DNA of 64,000 nt from Mercurialis annua (lineage: Eukaryota; Streptophyta; Magnoliopsida; Malpighiales; Euphorbiaceae). Below, one piece after another: positions 1 to 10,700 of this stretch (position 1 is its first letter; every line of letters starts with the position of its first letter). The notes below the pieces were generated by a model, which saw only the letters and a program-made list of their open reading frames with translations, had not been told where the DNA came from and did no database searches. The position numbers were made by a program, and so were the translations under genes. The stretch spans positions 13,456,501-13,520,500 of the forward strand of contig NC_065571.1 of the NCBI RefSeq assembly GCF_937616625.2, read 5' to 3'.

Positions 1-469
1 GTTGCGAAGGAGGTTCGATGGAGGATGCTTACAAGTTCATTATAAATAATCGCGATATCACTATCGAACTGAAATACCCTTATACAGAAGCCGACGGGAA
101 GTGTGACACTAGAAAGATAACTTCTAGGATAGTTAAAATCACCGGGTACCAAAAAGTCCCGGCCAACAACGAGGAAGAACTAATGAAGGCAGTGGCTAAT
201 CAGCCTGTCTCGGTCGCAATTGATGCTGGTGCAAAAACTTTTCAATTCTATAAAAGTGGAATTTACAGTGGGAGCTGTGGAAGTGATGTAAATCATGGAG
301 TATTAGCAGTAGATATGGAATAACTAAAACTGAAATAAAGTATTGGCTTGTCAAGAATTCATGGGGAAGAAAATGGGGAGAGAGAGGATTCGTGAGAATG
401 GAGAAAGACGTAAAATCAGAGAACGGTCTTTGTGGTATAGCGACGGATTGTTCTTATCTAGTAGCATAA
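1..469 (+). pseudogene. Papain-like cysteine protease copy A, exon 2 remnant (pseudogene)
   Basis: This is the 3' part of exon 2 of a C1A cysteine protease; the rest lies before the window. It aligns end to end with 35550-36019 of copy C. The active-site His region (VNHGVLAV) and the KNSWG stretch with the catalytic Asn are both recognisable, but they are in different frames. One base is lost near 312 (gcagtagatatg here, gcagtgggatatg in the others), and the shifted frame stops at once near 321. A Pro to Leu change also lies just before the original stop (467-469). Copy A differs from C-I at more sites than those differ among themselves, so it is an older unit of the array. Product absent or inactive. 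Confidence 0.9.
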
Positions 470-1078
470 ACATTCGCTATCACTTTGTTAGTAGTTAGTG
501 TTTTTTTTTGGTTCTCGGAAATATTTCTAGATTGAGTTAAATAATGTATTCCAATCGAGAATTAATTTTAGAAATAAAAAATTATTATTTCTGTGCTAAT
601 CGAGAATGTGATGGAGTTAAACTTTGGATACAAAGATGTACTGTGTTCATACTCTTAATTTGACCAAATTATTCGAAGCACTCATAGTTAGCTTTGACTT
701 ATTATTAGTACATTTCATTTCATTCTAATTGAAAAAAAAAATTGATTAAGAAAGTAACTAATGTGATGTATTAAACTCCCGAACTTTCAAGTTGGAATTA
801 AAACTTTCTATTTCTCCAAACTTTTTTCTATTTTTTTTAATTTAGTAATTAAATTATGGATCATGTAATAAAATGAATTTTGAATTTTAATCTTCTTTAA
901 GTGTGGTTAATGACAAACCAAATGCAGGTCTAGAGAAAGAATTGTCATCATTTATTAGTTCAATTCGCAGTTCGGAGCCAATTAAAAAACGTTTATTCTA
1001 AAGTCTGGATGAACGGGTCTTTCAAATCATTGATTCTGTTACATTTAATATGTTAATATATATACATATAGGTCATAT

Positions 1079-1258
1079 TTAGTTCATAAAATAAAATAGC
1101 ATTAAATAAAATAGTAATTTTTTAATTTTTATAATGTTCATTTCACGAAATCGTGGAATAGAAATTCCATAATAATAACTATTCCATGAAGTAAAGTAAA
1201 GAATAATCATTTTATAAGAAATAGCTATTTCATCCCACATCTATTTCATTAACCAAAC
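1079..1258. repeat. MITE-like inverted repeat in the A-B spacer
   Basis: The left end (tagttcataaaataaaata) is a diverged inverted copy of the right end (tatttcatgaaccaaa, read in reverse complement). An inner palindrome at 1151-1189 has arms related to tcatggaatag and ctattccatga. The same repeat sits in every spacer of the array, so it was present before the units amplified. The superfamily cannot be fixed because no clear target duplication is visible. Confidence 0.55.
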
Positions 1259-2139
1259 ATGAAGATCTAATATCACTTATTTATATTTTTAGTGTATAGT
1301 AACACATGATCGAATGTTCAAAATCAAATTAAGTTGGTTCACATTTTCAATTTTTGCATTGTGTAGGCCCAAATCGTTTTCCGGCAATTATTTGAAGAGT
1401 TTTTTAATATATATGTATTTTATAAATTAGTAAATAAAATACTTTTTAAAATTAAAGTTATCATGTAAAAGTGTAAACTAATAGAAGTTTATACATTTTA
1501 TGCTTGTAAATTTTAAAGAATTTTAATATATCAATAATTTTATAAGTTATTAAATGTAATATTGTTTTATATAATTATTAAACTTAAATTGTATCATACT
1601 GTAAAGTTACAAAAATTTATTTCTAGGTTATAGAAATAATTTTAAGTTAATATAAGATATAGAAATAAAGGAAATTTTTTTAAAATAAACAAATAAATTT
1701 CATTTGATTTCAAATTTAATTTAATTAGATTAAATAAAAAAAATAATTAACTCAAATTTTTATTTTTATCAACTAATTAAATTATATAGTATAAGGCTTA
1801 AAAACAAATTTCAAATAAACATAATTTTTTTTTGATAATTTAATAAAATATCAATAATATAAAAATTGTGCGGACATCAACCTAATTCCTATATAAACTG
1901 AGAAATCATCCTCACAACTTTCTCTATATTCTTGCATAATTGTCACCACATGTAACATTGTCAACTAACCCATCTCATCTTTGATCACCACATACAATCT
2001 AATACTTCAATTCTTCAAAAATAAAAACATTTGAAAACCTTAAAATCCTCATAACCAAACACATGGACAACTTTAAAATTTTCATACAACTTCTATAATT
2101 AACTCTTTGAATCTTTCACTTCTAGCATCTCTTCAGCTC

Positions 2140-2147
2140 TATTTAAG
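2140..2147 (+). promoter_or_regulatory. TATA box of protease copy B
   Basis: TATTTAAG lies 58 bp before the ATG, followed by a CA-rich stretch (actcatcactcaaacac) where transcription would start. The element is at the same distance in copies D to I. A second TATA-like site (tatataaact, near 1892) lies about 300 bp before the ATG. Confidence 0.6.
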
Positions 2148-2197
2148 ACAGAACTCATCACTCAAACACAATCAAACACACTTGTTTTAGTATTAAA

Positions 2198-3210
2198 ATG
2201 GCAATTCAATTTTTGTTCATTGCTCTCTTCTTTTTCAATTTCGCTTCTTGTCGCGAGCTTCATGCGTCAAAAATGGCGGAAAACATGAGCTATGGGTGTC
2301 TGAATATGGAAAAACTTATAAAGATGATCAGGAGAAACTTAAACGGTATCAGATTTTCAAGAGCAATGTTGAGTTCATTGAGTCGTTTAATGCTGCGAGT
2401 AATAAGTCATTTGAGATAGGGATTAATCAATTTGCGGATTTAACTAATGAAGAGTTTAGAGCTTTTTCGACTGGTTATAAGAAGCCTAGTAGTTCATCAA
2501 TGGCGGTAACAGCGTTTAAGTATGAGAATGTTACTGATCCGCCTTCTGATATAGATTGGACAGACAAACATGCAGTTACGAGTGTTAAGGATCAAGGACA
2601 GTGTGGTAAGTGGCATGATTTCAAACATTTTCCTTTCTATTTAACGCTTTTTATATTAAATATTTTGGTTAAACCTTTTTATTTTTTTTTAATTATAATG
2701 AATTATAGCTAAATTCGTTCAATAGAGTTAATTAAATTTTATTTTGCTAAGATAATATATATCGAATCATTTGAATTATGTGTCTTTTCTTGATTCAATC
2801 AAATAACTTACGTGACAAGGATCGTTACATAAGCAAAATTAGAAGCAATTAATATAAATTGGTGAATTTAGCTATATTTACAATTTAGTCTTTCAATCAT
2901 ATACTGTAATTAATTAAATATTTTTATAATTAGTAGTGACACTGTTGGTATATTTTAATTTTCGAACATGAAACCATAACAAAATGAAACTCTCTTCCAA
3001 TATATTCGAAGATATAATTTCATTATTTACCATTTTTATCAGTACTTCTAAAACTTACAAGTTTTATTAGTATTGGCACAATATTCATTTTAATTTTTTG
3101 ATTCATAAAACCATTTGAAAAATATATATTTTTCAATATTTAAACATAAAATTTCTCCATGTCTATTTTTATGAGCAGTTTTTTTTCGTATAACTTAACT
3201 TATAAGCGAG
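2198..3210 (+). pseudogene. Papain-like cysteine protease copy B, exon 1 and partial intron (pseudogene)
   Basis: Exon 1 is 2198-2605, one base shorter than the 409 nt of the other copies. An A is missing near 2280 (ggcggaaaacatg here, ggcggaaaaacatg elsewhere), so the frame breaks right after the signal peptide, before the inhibitor prodomain. The prodomain remains readable in another frame from about 2285. The donor gtaagt follows at 2606. The intron runs to 3210 and is then replaced by a transposon end. Exon 2 with the catalytic Cys, His and Asn is not found next to it; the next array sequence, at 33350, is already spacer. The copy is therefore broken twice. Confidence 0.92.
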
Positions 3211-4338
3211 TCACGACCCAAATTTATGAGTCGCGACCGGCGCTAGGGAATGGGAGTTGTAGCTCCAAATCCCGTAGCAAGCCTAAAAACCTGTGTAAAT
3301 TTTTCGCAAATCAAAACATATTTCATATATTAAAATACATGTGACCCCATTTACAAATAATATCAGAGTTAAAACGCGTTATACAATAGTATAGTTAACA
3401 AATTCTAGACTACTGCAGACTGTTAGAATGAAAATATTCTTTTTATTCTTGTACAAATCACTTCCGAGAATTAGAACTTCGGAAGATTGACTCTTCAAAT
3501 CATATCATGCTATCCCTGAAAAATGGGAGGAGCAACGGGGTCAGTATAAAACTGAGTGAGTTCACCAAATTACACGCAATATCACATAAAGGTTAAAACC
3601 GTCAAAAAAACCATTTTATATATAGAAAATAATCTTCTGAAATCATATTGCGTACCTTTTTTACTTTCCTTCATAACTCTTTGTTTTTATAGTTTATACA
3701 TATTTGAAATCTTTGATTTCTTATTATGATATTGATATTTTTCTTTCTCGTTTTGTTGTAATAGTTTTTGATCGAATCTTAAATCTTAGGTTATATCATC
3801 ATGAATCTAAATCGAATTAAATCATTGGCAAGTCTCTTGTGACTTGATCCTTATGGTTGGGTCCCGAGATAGTTCAACCGAGTTACCCATAACCATGTGG
3901 TACAGTCCCGAGATAATTCAACCGAGTTACTTGTACCATTTCTCAATCCCAAACGATCGATAGGAGTCCCGAGATAATTCAACCGAGTTACTACTTAGAC
4001 ACGGGTCCCGAGATAGTTCAACCGAGTTACCTTCGTGTCTGCATTCGGACTCTGCACCCTGCAGGTCTTTTGAACTTAGCTGTCGATTCATATAATTTCT
4101 ATTGACATTTAATAGGAGTGTTTGTTCACATTGTGTCTCGATCTTGTTTCGTATTGATTCTCAATGTATCACACTTACTTTTTATTACGTATGAGTTCCG
4201 AGGATTATCATCGAGAATGGATGAGATACAGGTCCCGGGATAATTCTACCGAGTTCCACCTTGTATCTCAGTTCTTATTATTGAATATGTCAGAGTTCAC
4301 TTTTCTTATCTCATGTATTTATCATTTCGATGATTTAT
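3211..4338 (-). mobile_element. W: partial LTR in minus orientation, 3' part
   Basis: Read on the minus strand this is the 3' end of a Ty3/Gypsy LTR of the same group as the others in the window. It has the tail GGGTCGTGA, the 'gcttgctacgggatttgg' segment, a putative splice acceptor (rc of 3516-3517, preceded by CTGACCCCGTTG), and five copies of the cccgag(n)accgagtta hairpin motif (3853-4269). It starts inside the intron of protease copy B. The expected terminal TG (rc of CA) is missing at the junction with gcgag. It is cut at 4338 by element E1, and its other part is not found after E1. It is too different from the Z or solo LTR to be the same copy. Confidence 0.8.
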
Positions 4339-4495
4339 TGTAATATCCCGTAAAATTTTAAATTTTATTTTGTTAATTTCCGACGTGGTTACGGATGTGT
4401 TTTGAGGGGTATTTGAAGTTTCGTAAATTTTCGTGGTTCGATTCGTTTTGGTTCGGTTTAAAAAAAAAAAAAAAAAAACTTCTTCTTTGGGTTTG

Positions 4496-4685
4496 TGGTT
4501 CAACCGAAGTGGTTGAACCACTTTCGTTTGACTCAGGTCTCATTTGAGACCTGAGAAAAACGAAGGTTCCCGTTCGAGAATCCAAGGATTCTCGAACGAG
4601 AATCCTTTTTCAGGCCTGATCCCGTTCGGGACCAGGCCCTTTCTCGAACGGGATCAGGCCAAATTTGGCCATTCCCGTTCGGGAA
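4496..4685. repeat. Palindrome block in E1 5' LTR
   Basis: Successive inverted repeats: 4496-4520 (arms tggttcaacc/ggttgaacca), 4532-4555 (ctcaggtctca/tgagacctgag), 4571-4598 (cgttcgagaatcc/ggattctcgaacg), 4613-4660 (ggcctgatcccgttcg and its complement, around a shorter inner hairpin), 4657-4670 (ggccaaatttggcc) and 4672-4685 (ttcccgttcgggaa). The block lies about 65 bp before the TATA-like site. The same block is in the 3' LTR at about 13026-13215. Confidence 0.85.
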
Positions 4686-6653
4686 CAGGTCTGCCTTTTT
4701 GACCCCTTTGCCCAGCCCACTTCGTACTCATTTTCGACCCATCTCCTCTCGATATTTAAAGTCGACTTCTTAACAGAAAACCTTCATCACGCTGCAAACA
4801 AACCCTAGCCGTTTTCCTCTTGTCCATTCGCTGAGTATCGAAGCTGTTATCGTCCTCCAAAGGTCGCTGTTCAGTAAGTTTTCTGGTTTCGTTAAATTTC
4901 AGTTTTCATTTTGAAACGCCTTTCGGTTTTCTGATTCGTTCTTGCTCGTTTCTTAATCGAAATCAGAACCGTTTGATTCCAGGCGATCTAGACTCACGTA
5001 TCTACGTTTCCCTACCTCAATTTCGCTGAACGGTACGCCGTCGATCTCGTTATAATCAATCCCGTTTTATCGTTTTTGGTTGCTTTGGTTGCTGTTCATG
5101 CTTGATAGGATTCTGCCGATCTACTTCTTTTTGTTGGCTTGGTCTTCATGTTGTTTAGAGCTCTAAGAATGTTGTGCTTCATAATAAATTGATAAGTGAT
5201 GTGTTATATCGATTTGTTGATTGCCGTACGGTTTCCGTTTTCTAAGTTTGTTAGATTCTGTCTTGTTTGGCATGGGTTACTGCCGTGGAGTTCTTTTCAT
5301 TATGCCTTGTTCTTGATTGTTTGGAAGTTATAGATTCTTGGGTTATTGTTAGTTTATGGTTTCATGGGGTATTCGGTTTATTTTCTTCCTTTCCGTCGAC
5401 AGTAGCGTGTTATTAGATTTCTTGATGCTTGATGTTTAAGATGGTATTTGTAATGTGTTGTGATTGTTCTTGGATTGATAATTGATAGCATGAATCTTAA
5501 TAGCTTAGGGTGTGTGTGAATATTTGGTGTTGAATCTTAAGGTTTGGCTTAGAAATTATGATTGCCGCAAGGTTCATTTTGGCGGGTTGTTCTTGTTTGA
5601 TTGAGGAAGATGACCAATGTACCACTTTAGTCACTATCTTTTTAGGCTTAAAATGATTAGGTTCTTAAGTTACTTTGGTTCCATAATAACTTGTGTTTGA
5701 TTATAATTTACAATCGACATTTTGTAACGGGATTTTTATAATCTAAATCAAACATAATTACTCGGGTAATTTTATTATATTCGTATGTCAATTTAACACG
5801 AAAATGGTTAAATTACAATTTAGTCCCTAAACGAGTTTTATAACTTATTTAAATAGGTTTTTGGTTAATAACTTTATATTTTGTTTTAATTATAAAACAA
5901 GAGCTATTAAATTGTATTTGGATATCAAATTAGCTAAATTACAATTTAGTCCCTAAATGGCAAAAGTACAATTTGGTCCCTAATTGGTTAAAGTGCAAAT
6001 TGGTCCCTGAACTTTTATTTGACTTATTTAACTAAGTTTTGGGGGTTGTAACTTGGGTTACTTGAAATTGAAGTTATTGAGTTCCGCTTTTAAAATGGAT
6101 TAATATTTTGTTAAATTGTTTTATAAATATAAACTCGGGTTTATATTTGATAAACGTTTTGAGTCGGATTAGACTTGGGTCATCCGACAAGTGAGGTTAG
6201 CTTGGTAGTTATTGGTAACTCGGCAAACCCACTATTTGTAAATTATTTATTATTTAAAGTTATTAAATAATATTTATAAATTGGATTTTAAAGTGAGAAC
6301 TCAATAGACTTATATTAATTGGGCTTTATTACCTTTTGGATGTATTTGCGTTACTTTGGATTGTTTATTTACTACGTGTTAATTGTGCTAGTCTTATGTG
6401 GTGTCTAGTACTCTTTAGAGTTAGGGTCTGATTTTAATAATTATTTTATTTGTCTAGACTCGTCTACTGTTCGTGCTTCTGAGGCGAACCAGAGTTAGTT
6501 GCTTGCCGGTATTTCACGCGGATTAGCAAGCAGTGAGTTTATATTTACTATTTACCGCTTTATTAAGTAAATTGTTATTTTAATATTAAATATATATACT
6601 GTACGTATATTTCGAACTGTTTTTATATTATGGCTCTTAGTTGGAACGTGCTA

Positions 6654-6841
6654 CCTAATGGGCATCATTAGGACTGCGTGCGCACCGGTATTGATCTGGG
6701 TAAGGTATATATGGAAATGTGGTAACTCGGTGTGAGCATAGCTCTCGGGACCAGGTAGAGTAACTCGGTGTAGCTCAGCTCTCGGGACTCTGGTATAAGT
6801 GTGGTCAGTGGTAACTCGGTGTAGCTCAGCTCTCGGGACCA
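6654..6841 (+). repeat. Hairpin row in E1 5' LTR
   Basis: The first hairpin has arms cctaatg/cattagg (6654-6672). Three copies of a motif, aactcggtgtagctcagctc then tcgggac, then follow. Each is enclosed by its own short complementary arms: tggt/acca (6720-6753), agagt/actct (6757-6791) and tggt/acca (6809-6841). The enclosed motif is conserved while the arms change. Equivalent rows are in the LTRs of W, E2 and the solo LTR. Confidence 0.7.
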
Positions 6842-7435
6842 GACCTATTGGAGTATGATTATTATTTAGAATTGTGGATTAGGGTTCCAACTATTATCTG
6901 TAATATCGTTATTAAATGTTTTAAACGTTTTAAAGGTTTTCCACTTAATAAATGTAAATAGTGGTATGAACTCATCTCAGTATATCTGACCCCGTTGTTT
7001 TCCCAATTTTCCCCAGGGTTATGATCTGAGAGAGTCTGGTGATCTCCGCATTTACTATTCCTCGGAGGTTCCCTTTTATTTTAGTAAAACAGTGAAACTA
7101 TTTTATTCTTAGACCGCAGTAGTAACTAGACGTCTTTGTTATTATTATATATTTTGTCGGATTGGTTCGCCTGGTTATATTGCTTTGGCATGTTATATTA
7201 TTTATATTGGTTTATGATAAATCTATTTTAGAATCAGAATTGAATAAGCATGTTATATTAACTGTTGATTATTATATCTGCTAGATTAGGTTGAAGTCTC
7301 GGTTGCCCCCGAGCATTGGTTTTCTGCAGGTTTATGTGTTTATGAATTATATGGAAGGCTAGCTACGGGTTTCGGTACTACATTACACATACCCTAGCGC
7401 CGGTCGCGATTCATGAAAATGGGTCGTGACAAACT

Positions 7436-7447
7436 TGGTATCAGAGC
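7436..7447 (+). other. E1 primer binding site (initiator tRNA-Met type)
   Basis: TGGTATCAGAGC, four bases after the LTR end. It matches the standard plant primer binding site complementary to the 3' end of initiator tRNA-Met, where minus-strand DNA synthesis starts. Confidence 0.93.
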
Positions 7448-7772
7448 TTTGGTTTCAAACCAAGGCCATTGCTTGCTATGTGTTTACTCTGTTAAGTATG
7501 GTTGTGTCTTAGGGACTACTGCGGATATAGGTTTCTGTCATGTCTTTTAAAACGTCATCTCTTGATTTTTAAAATATTCTGCCTACACCAATAGGATTGC
7601 GTCGAGTCAGTCATTATATGTTGATTTGATGCTGTTAAACGTTAATTTTATTTCACTTGGGTGAATATAGTATTGCTGTTGATTTCTTGAGAGATCTTAT
7701 ATGTTGTTTGTTTTGTTCATACTTGGGTATGAAATATCTGTTATTTAAATTGTTGTTGTTCAATCTTAGGAT
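7448..7772 (+). other. E1 untranslated leader between primer binding site and gag
   Basis: About 325 bp without a supported reading frame. Its first 60 bases are nearly the same as those after the E2 primer binding site (18923 on), consistent with shared packaging or priming signals. The gag start is taken at 7773 (gatatggac), the first ATG in the long frame. Confidence 0.7.
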
Positions 7773-10700
7773 ATGGACAACGTTGTTCGTACTCGTGCTC
7801 GTGCTGCGGCAGAGCAAGACGTTGTGGCTGATGATGCGATTTCCATGGAAGTCGATCAGAACGTACCACCAGTTCCGGCCAATGCTGGACGTGGTAGAGG
7901 TAGAGGTGCTGGCAGAGGTAGAGGTAGAGGCAGAGGAGCTGGTGCTGGTAGAGGTGGAGCTGGAGGACGTGGTGCAGCAGGTGTTCAGGCACCGGATGTG
8001 CAGCAGGCACCGAACGTGCAGCAGGCACCAGGGGTGCAGCAGGCACCAAATTTGCAGGCGTTCGACTTCACTACTTTCTTAGCGGGGATTGTCGAGATGC
8101 AGAACAACCAGGCTCTTCTGCAGAATCAGTGTGCTGTATTGGGTCAGCTAGCTCAGCAACAGCAACCTCAGGCTGGTGCTGTAGCTGGTATTGGTGGACT
8201 TGCTGGTGTCGGTCACATTCCGACGGACAGAGAGTTGGTGATGATCTACTTGAAGTTGAATCCGACTTCTTTTGATGGTACTGGTGATGCTCTTGACTTT
8301 TTGGCGGAATTTGAGTACAACAGTCAGAGGATTCAAGCGTCTGATCGTCAATCAGTGATGCTTGTGGAGATGTCGCTGAAGGGTCCAGCTAAGGACTGGT
8401 ATCGCGATAACATCAGACCAGTTATGGATACTTTGTCTTGGGCTGATTTTGTGATCAGGTTCAGAGGTTACTATCTACCCTTCTCTGTTACTGAGAGTTT
8501 CAGAGAAAAGCTGCTCACTTTGAAGAAGGGGGATAGATCGGTGACAGACTACACTACTGAGTTTGTACGTTTGGGGCGGTTTGCTACAGATCTACAGGGT
8601 GATCAAGAGCGAGTGAACGACCGTTATATTAGGGGTTTAGGCTCGGAGTTTCTCCCTTTGCTGATAGGGACAAACATGGAGTTTGCCCGGTTAGTGGATA
8701 GTGCGCGGCGGATGGAGAATTCGATGGTTCAGTTTGGGACGATCTCTGACCCTTTCCAGAATCAGAAGGGAAAGAGTGACGTTCCTAGTGAGGGGCAGCA
8801 GGCCCCAGTGCAGCATGGTAGTGGGAACTACTACAGTGGCTCTTCTCAGGCCAACAGGGGGAGTCGACGGACTCACAACAAAGGGAGGCATAGTGCCAGG
8901 AGTGCTCCGTACAGTTCCAGTAGCAGTGGGAGCAACCGTGGTTCAGGACGCGGGTACAGTGGTGGATCGAACATTCCATTCTGCCAGAATTGCAGACGTA
9001 GGCATTATGGTCAGTGCCAGTTAGCTCCTGGAGGTTGTTTCACTTGTGGCCAGCCGGGTCATTTTTCTAGGGAGTGTCCGGCATCTGGGCAGCAGATGTC
9101 TAACTCCAGTGTGGCGCAGTCATCTTATCAGCAGCAGAGACCTGCGTTTACACAGTCTGTAGGGTACTCTCAACCTGCAGCATCTTTTGGTGGCCAGCGG
9201 GGCCGTGGTTCTGGTGGCAGAGGTTTTGGGGGCCGTGGTAACGGCGGTAGAGGTTCCAACGGTTATGGTACTGGACAGAGTTCGCAGCAGCAGCCGCAGG
9301 GTCAGGCCAGAGTGTTCGCACTTACTCCTCAGGATGCGCGTGCATCAAATGCTGTGGTGCAAGGTACCATTCCGATTTCTTTTACTGATGCTTTGGTATT
9401 ATTTGATGCGGGTGCGACCCATTCGTTTGTTTCTACTTGTTTTGCTGGGAAATTGGGTAGAGCACCATCTGTTTTGAGTGAACCTCTAGCTGTGTCTACA
9501 CCTATGTCTGAAGGTGTAGTAGTGGACGTCGTCTATCCTTCTTGTCCTGTGGTTATTCAGGGTAGAGAATTATGTGCTGATTTGATTGTACTTGACGTTC
9601 TTTCTTTTGATGTTATCTTGGGGATGGACTGGTTGTCACGCCATTATGCTTCTATTGACTGTCGAGGGAAGTCAGTCGAGTTCAGGATTCCAGGTGATCT
9701 ACCTTTTTCCTTTCAGGGAGAAAAGGCAGAGACACCTAAGAATCTGATTTCCGCCATCAAGGCGAAGCGGATGTTAGGCAAGGGTTGCCAGGGTTTTCTT
9801 GCTGTGGTTCGTGATTTGGAGACTAGTAGTGGTGATATGCATAGTGTTCCGATAGTGAATGAGTTCACTGATGTGTTTCCAGAGGAATTGCCTGGATTAC
9901 CACCTGATCGTGATATTGAGTTTTGCATTGATGTGGTTTCTGGTACAGCTCCGATTTCGATTCCGCCGTATCGGATGGCTCCTGCAGAGCTGAAGGAGTT
10001 GAAGGACCAGTTACAAGAGTTGTTGGATAGCGGGTTCATCAGACCGAGTACTTCTCCGTGGGGTGCTCCAGTTCTGTTTGTAAAGAAGAAAGACGGTTCC
10101 TTTCGGCTCTGTATCGACTACAGACAGTTGAATAAGGCTACTGTCAAGAACAGATATCCTCTTCCTCGCATCGATGATCTGTTTGACCAGTTGCAGGGTG
10201 CGAAGTGTTTCTCCAAGATTGATTTGAGGTCTGGGTATCATCAGCTACGGATCCGTGATGCAGATGTGCCTAAGACTGCTTTTCGGACTCGTTATGGACA
10301 TTTTGAGTTTCTGGTTATGTCCTTTGGTCTGACGAACGCACCAGCAGCGTTTATGGATATGATGAACAGAGTGTTCAAGCCGTTTTTGGATCAATTTGTT
10401 ATCGTCTTCATTGATGACATTTTGATCTATTCTCGGAGTGAGGAGGAACATGCTTACCATTTGAGGACTATACTACAGACGTTGCGTGAGCATCAGTTGT
10501 ACGCTAAATTCTCAAAATGTGAGTTCTGGTTGGACCAGGTTACCTTTCTAGGACACGTGGTGTCGAAAGATGGGATCAAGGTTGATCCGAAGAAGATTGA
10601 GGCGGTCATGGATTGGCAAAGGCCAAGGTCAGTTACCGAGATCAGAAGTTTTCTGGGTTTAGCTGGCTACTATCGTCGGTTCGTGCAAGATTTCTCCAGA

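Larger units (their letters stand above)
470..2197. other. Spacer between protease copies A and B
   Basis: AT-rich spacer homologous to the other spacers of the array but more diverged. It holds the 3' UTR of copy A (an aataaa-like stretch about 100 bp after the stop), a MITE-like repeat (1079-1258), long AT-rich tracts, and the promoter of copy B. I see no other gene. Confidence 0.75.
4339..7431 (+). repeat. E1 5' LTR
   Basis: 3093 bp, TG...CA. In order it holds: an A tract of about 19 bases (near 4459); a block of palindromes (4496-4685); a TATA-like site (gatatttaaag, near 4750); a plant-like leader start with aaccctagcc; a possible splice donor (ca/gtaagt, 4874); a hairpin with arms cctaatg and cattagg (6654-6672); three conserved-loop hairpins (6720-6841); and a possible splice acceptor (7015-7016) after CTGACCCCGTTG. 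Transcription from the TATA site would give a leader of more than 2.5 kb before gag. Confidence 0.95.

Noticed and set aside
7741..8049. 102-residue minus-strand frame over the start of gag
   Set aside because: Shadow of the Gly-Arg-rich repetitive gag N-terminus.
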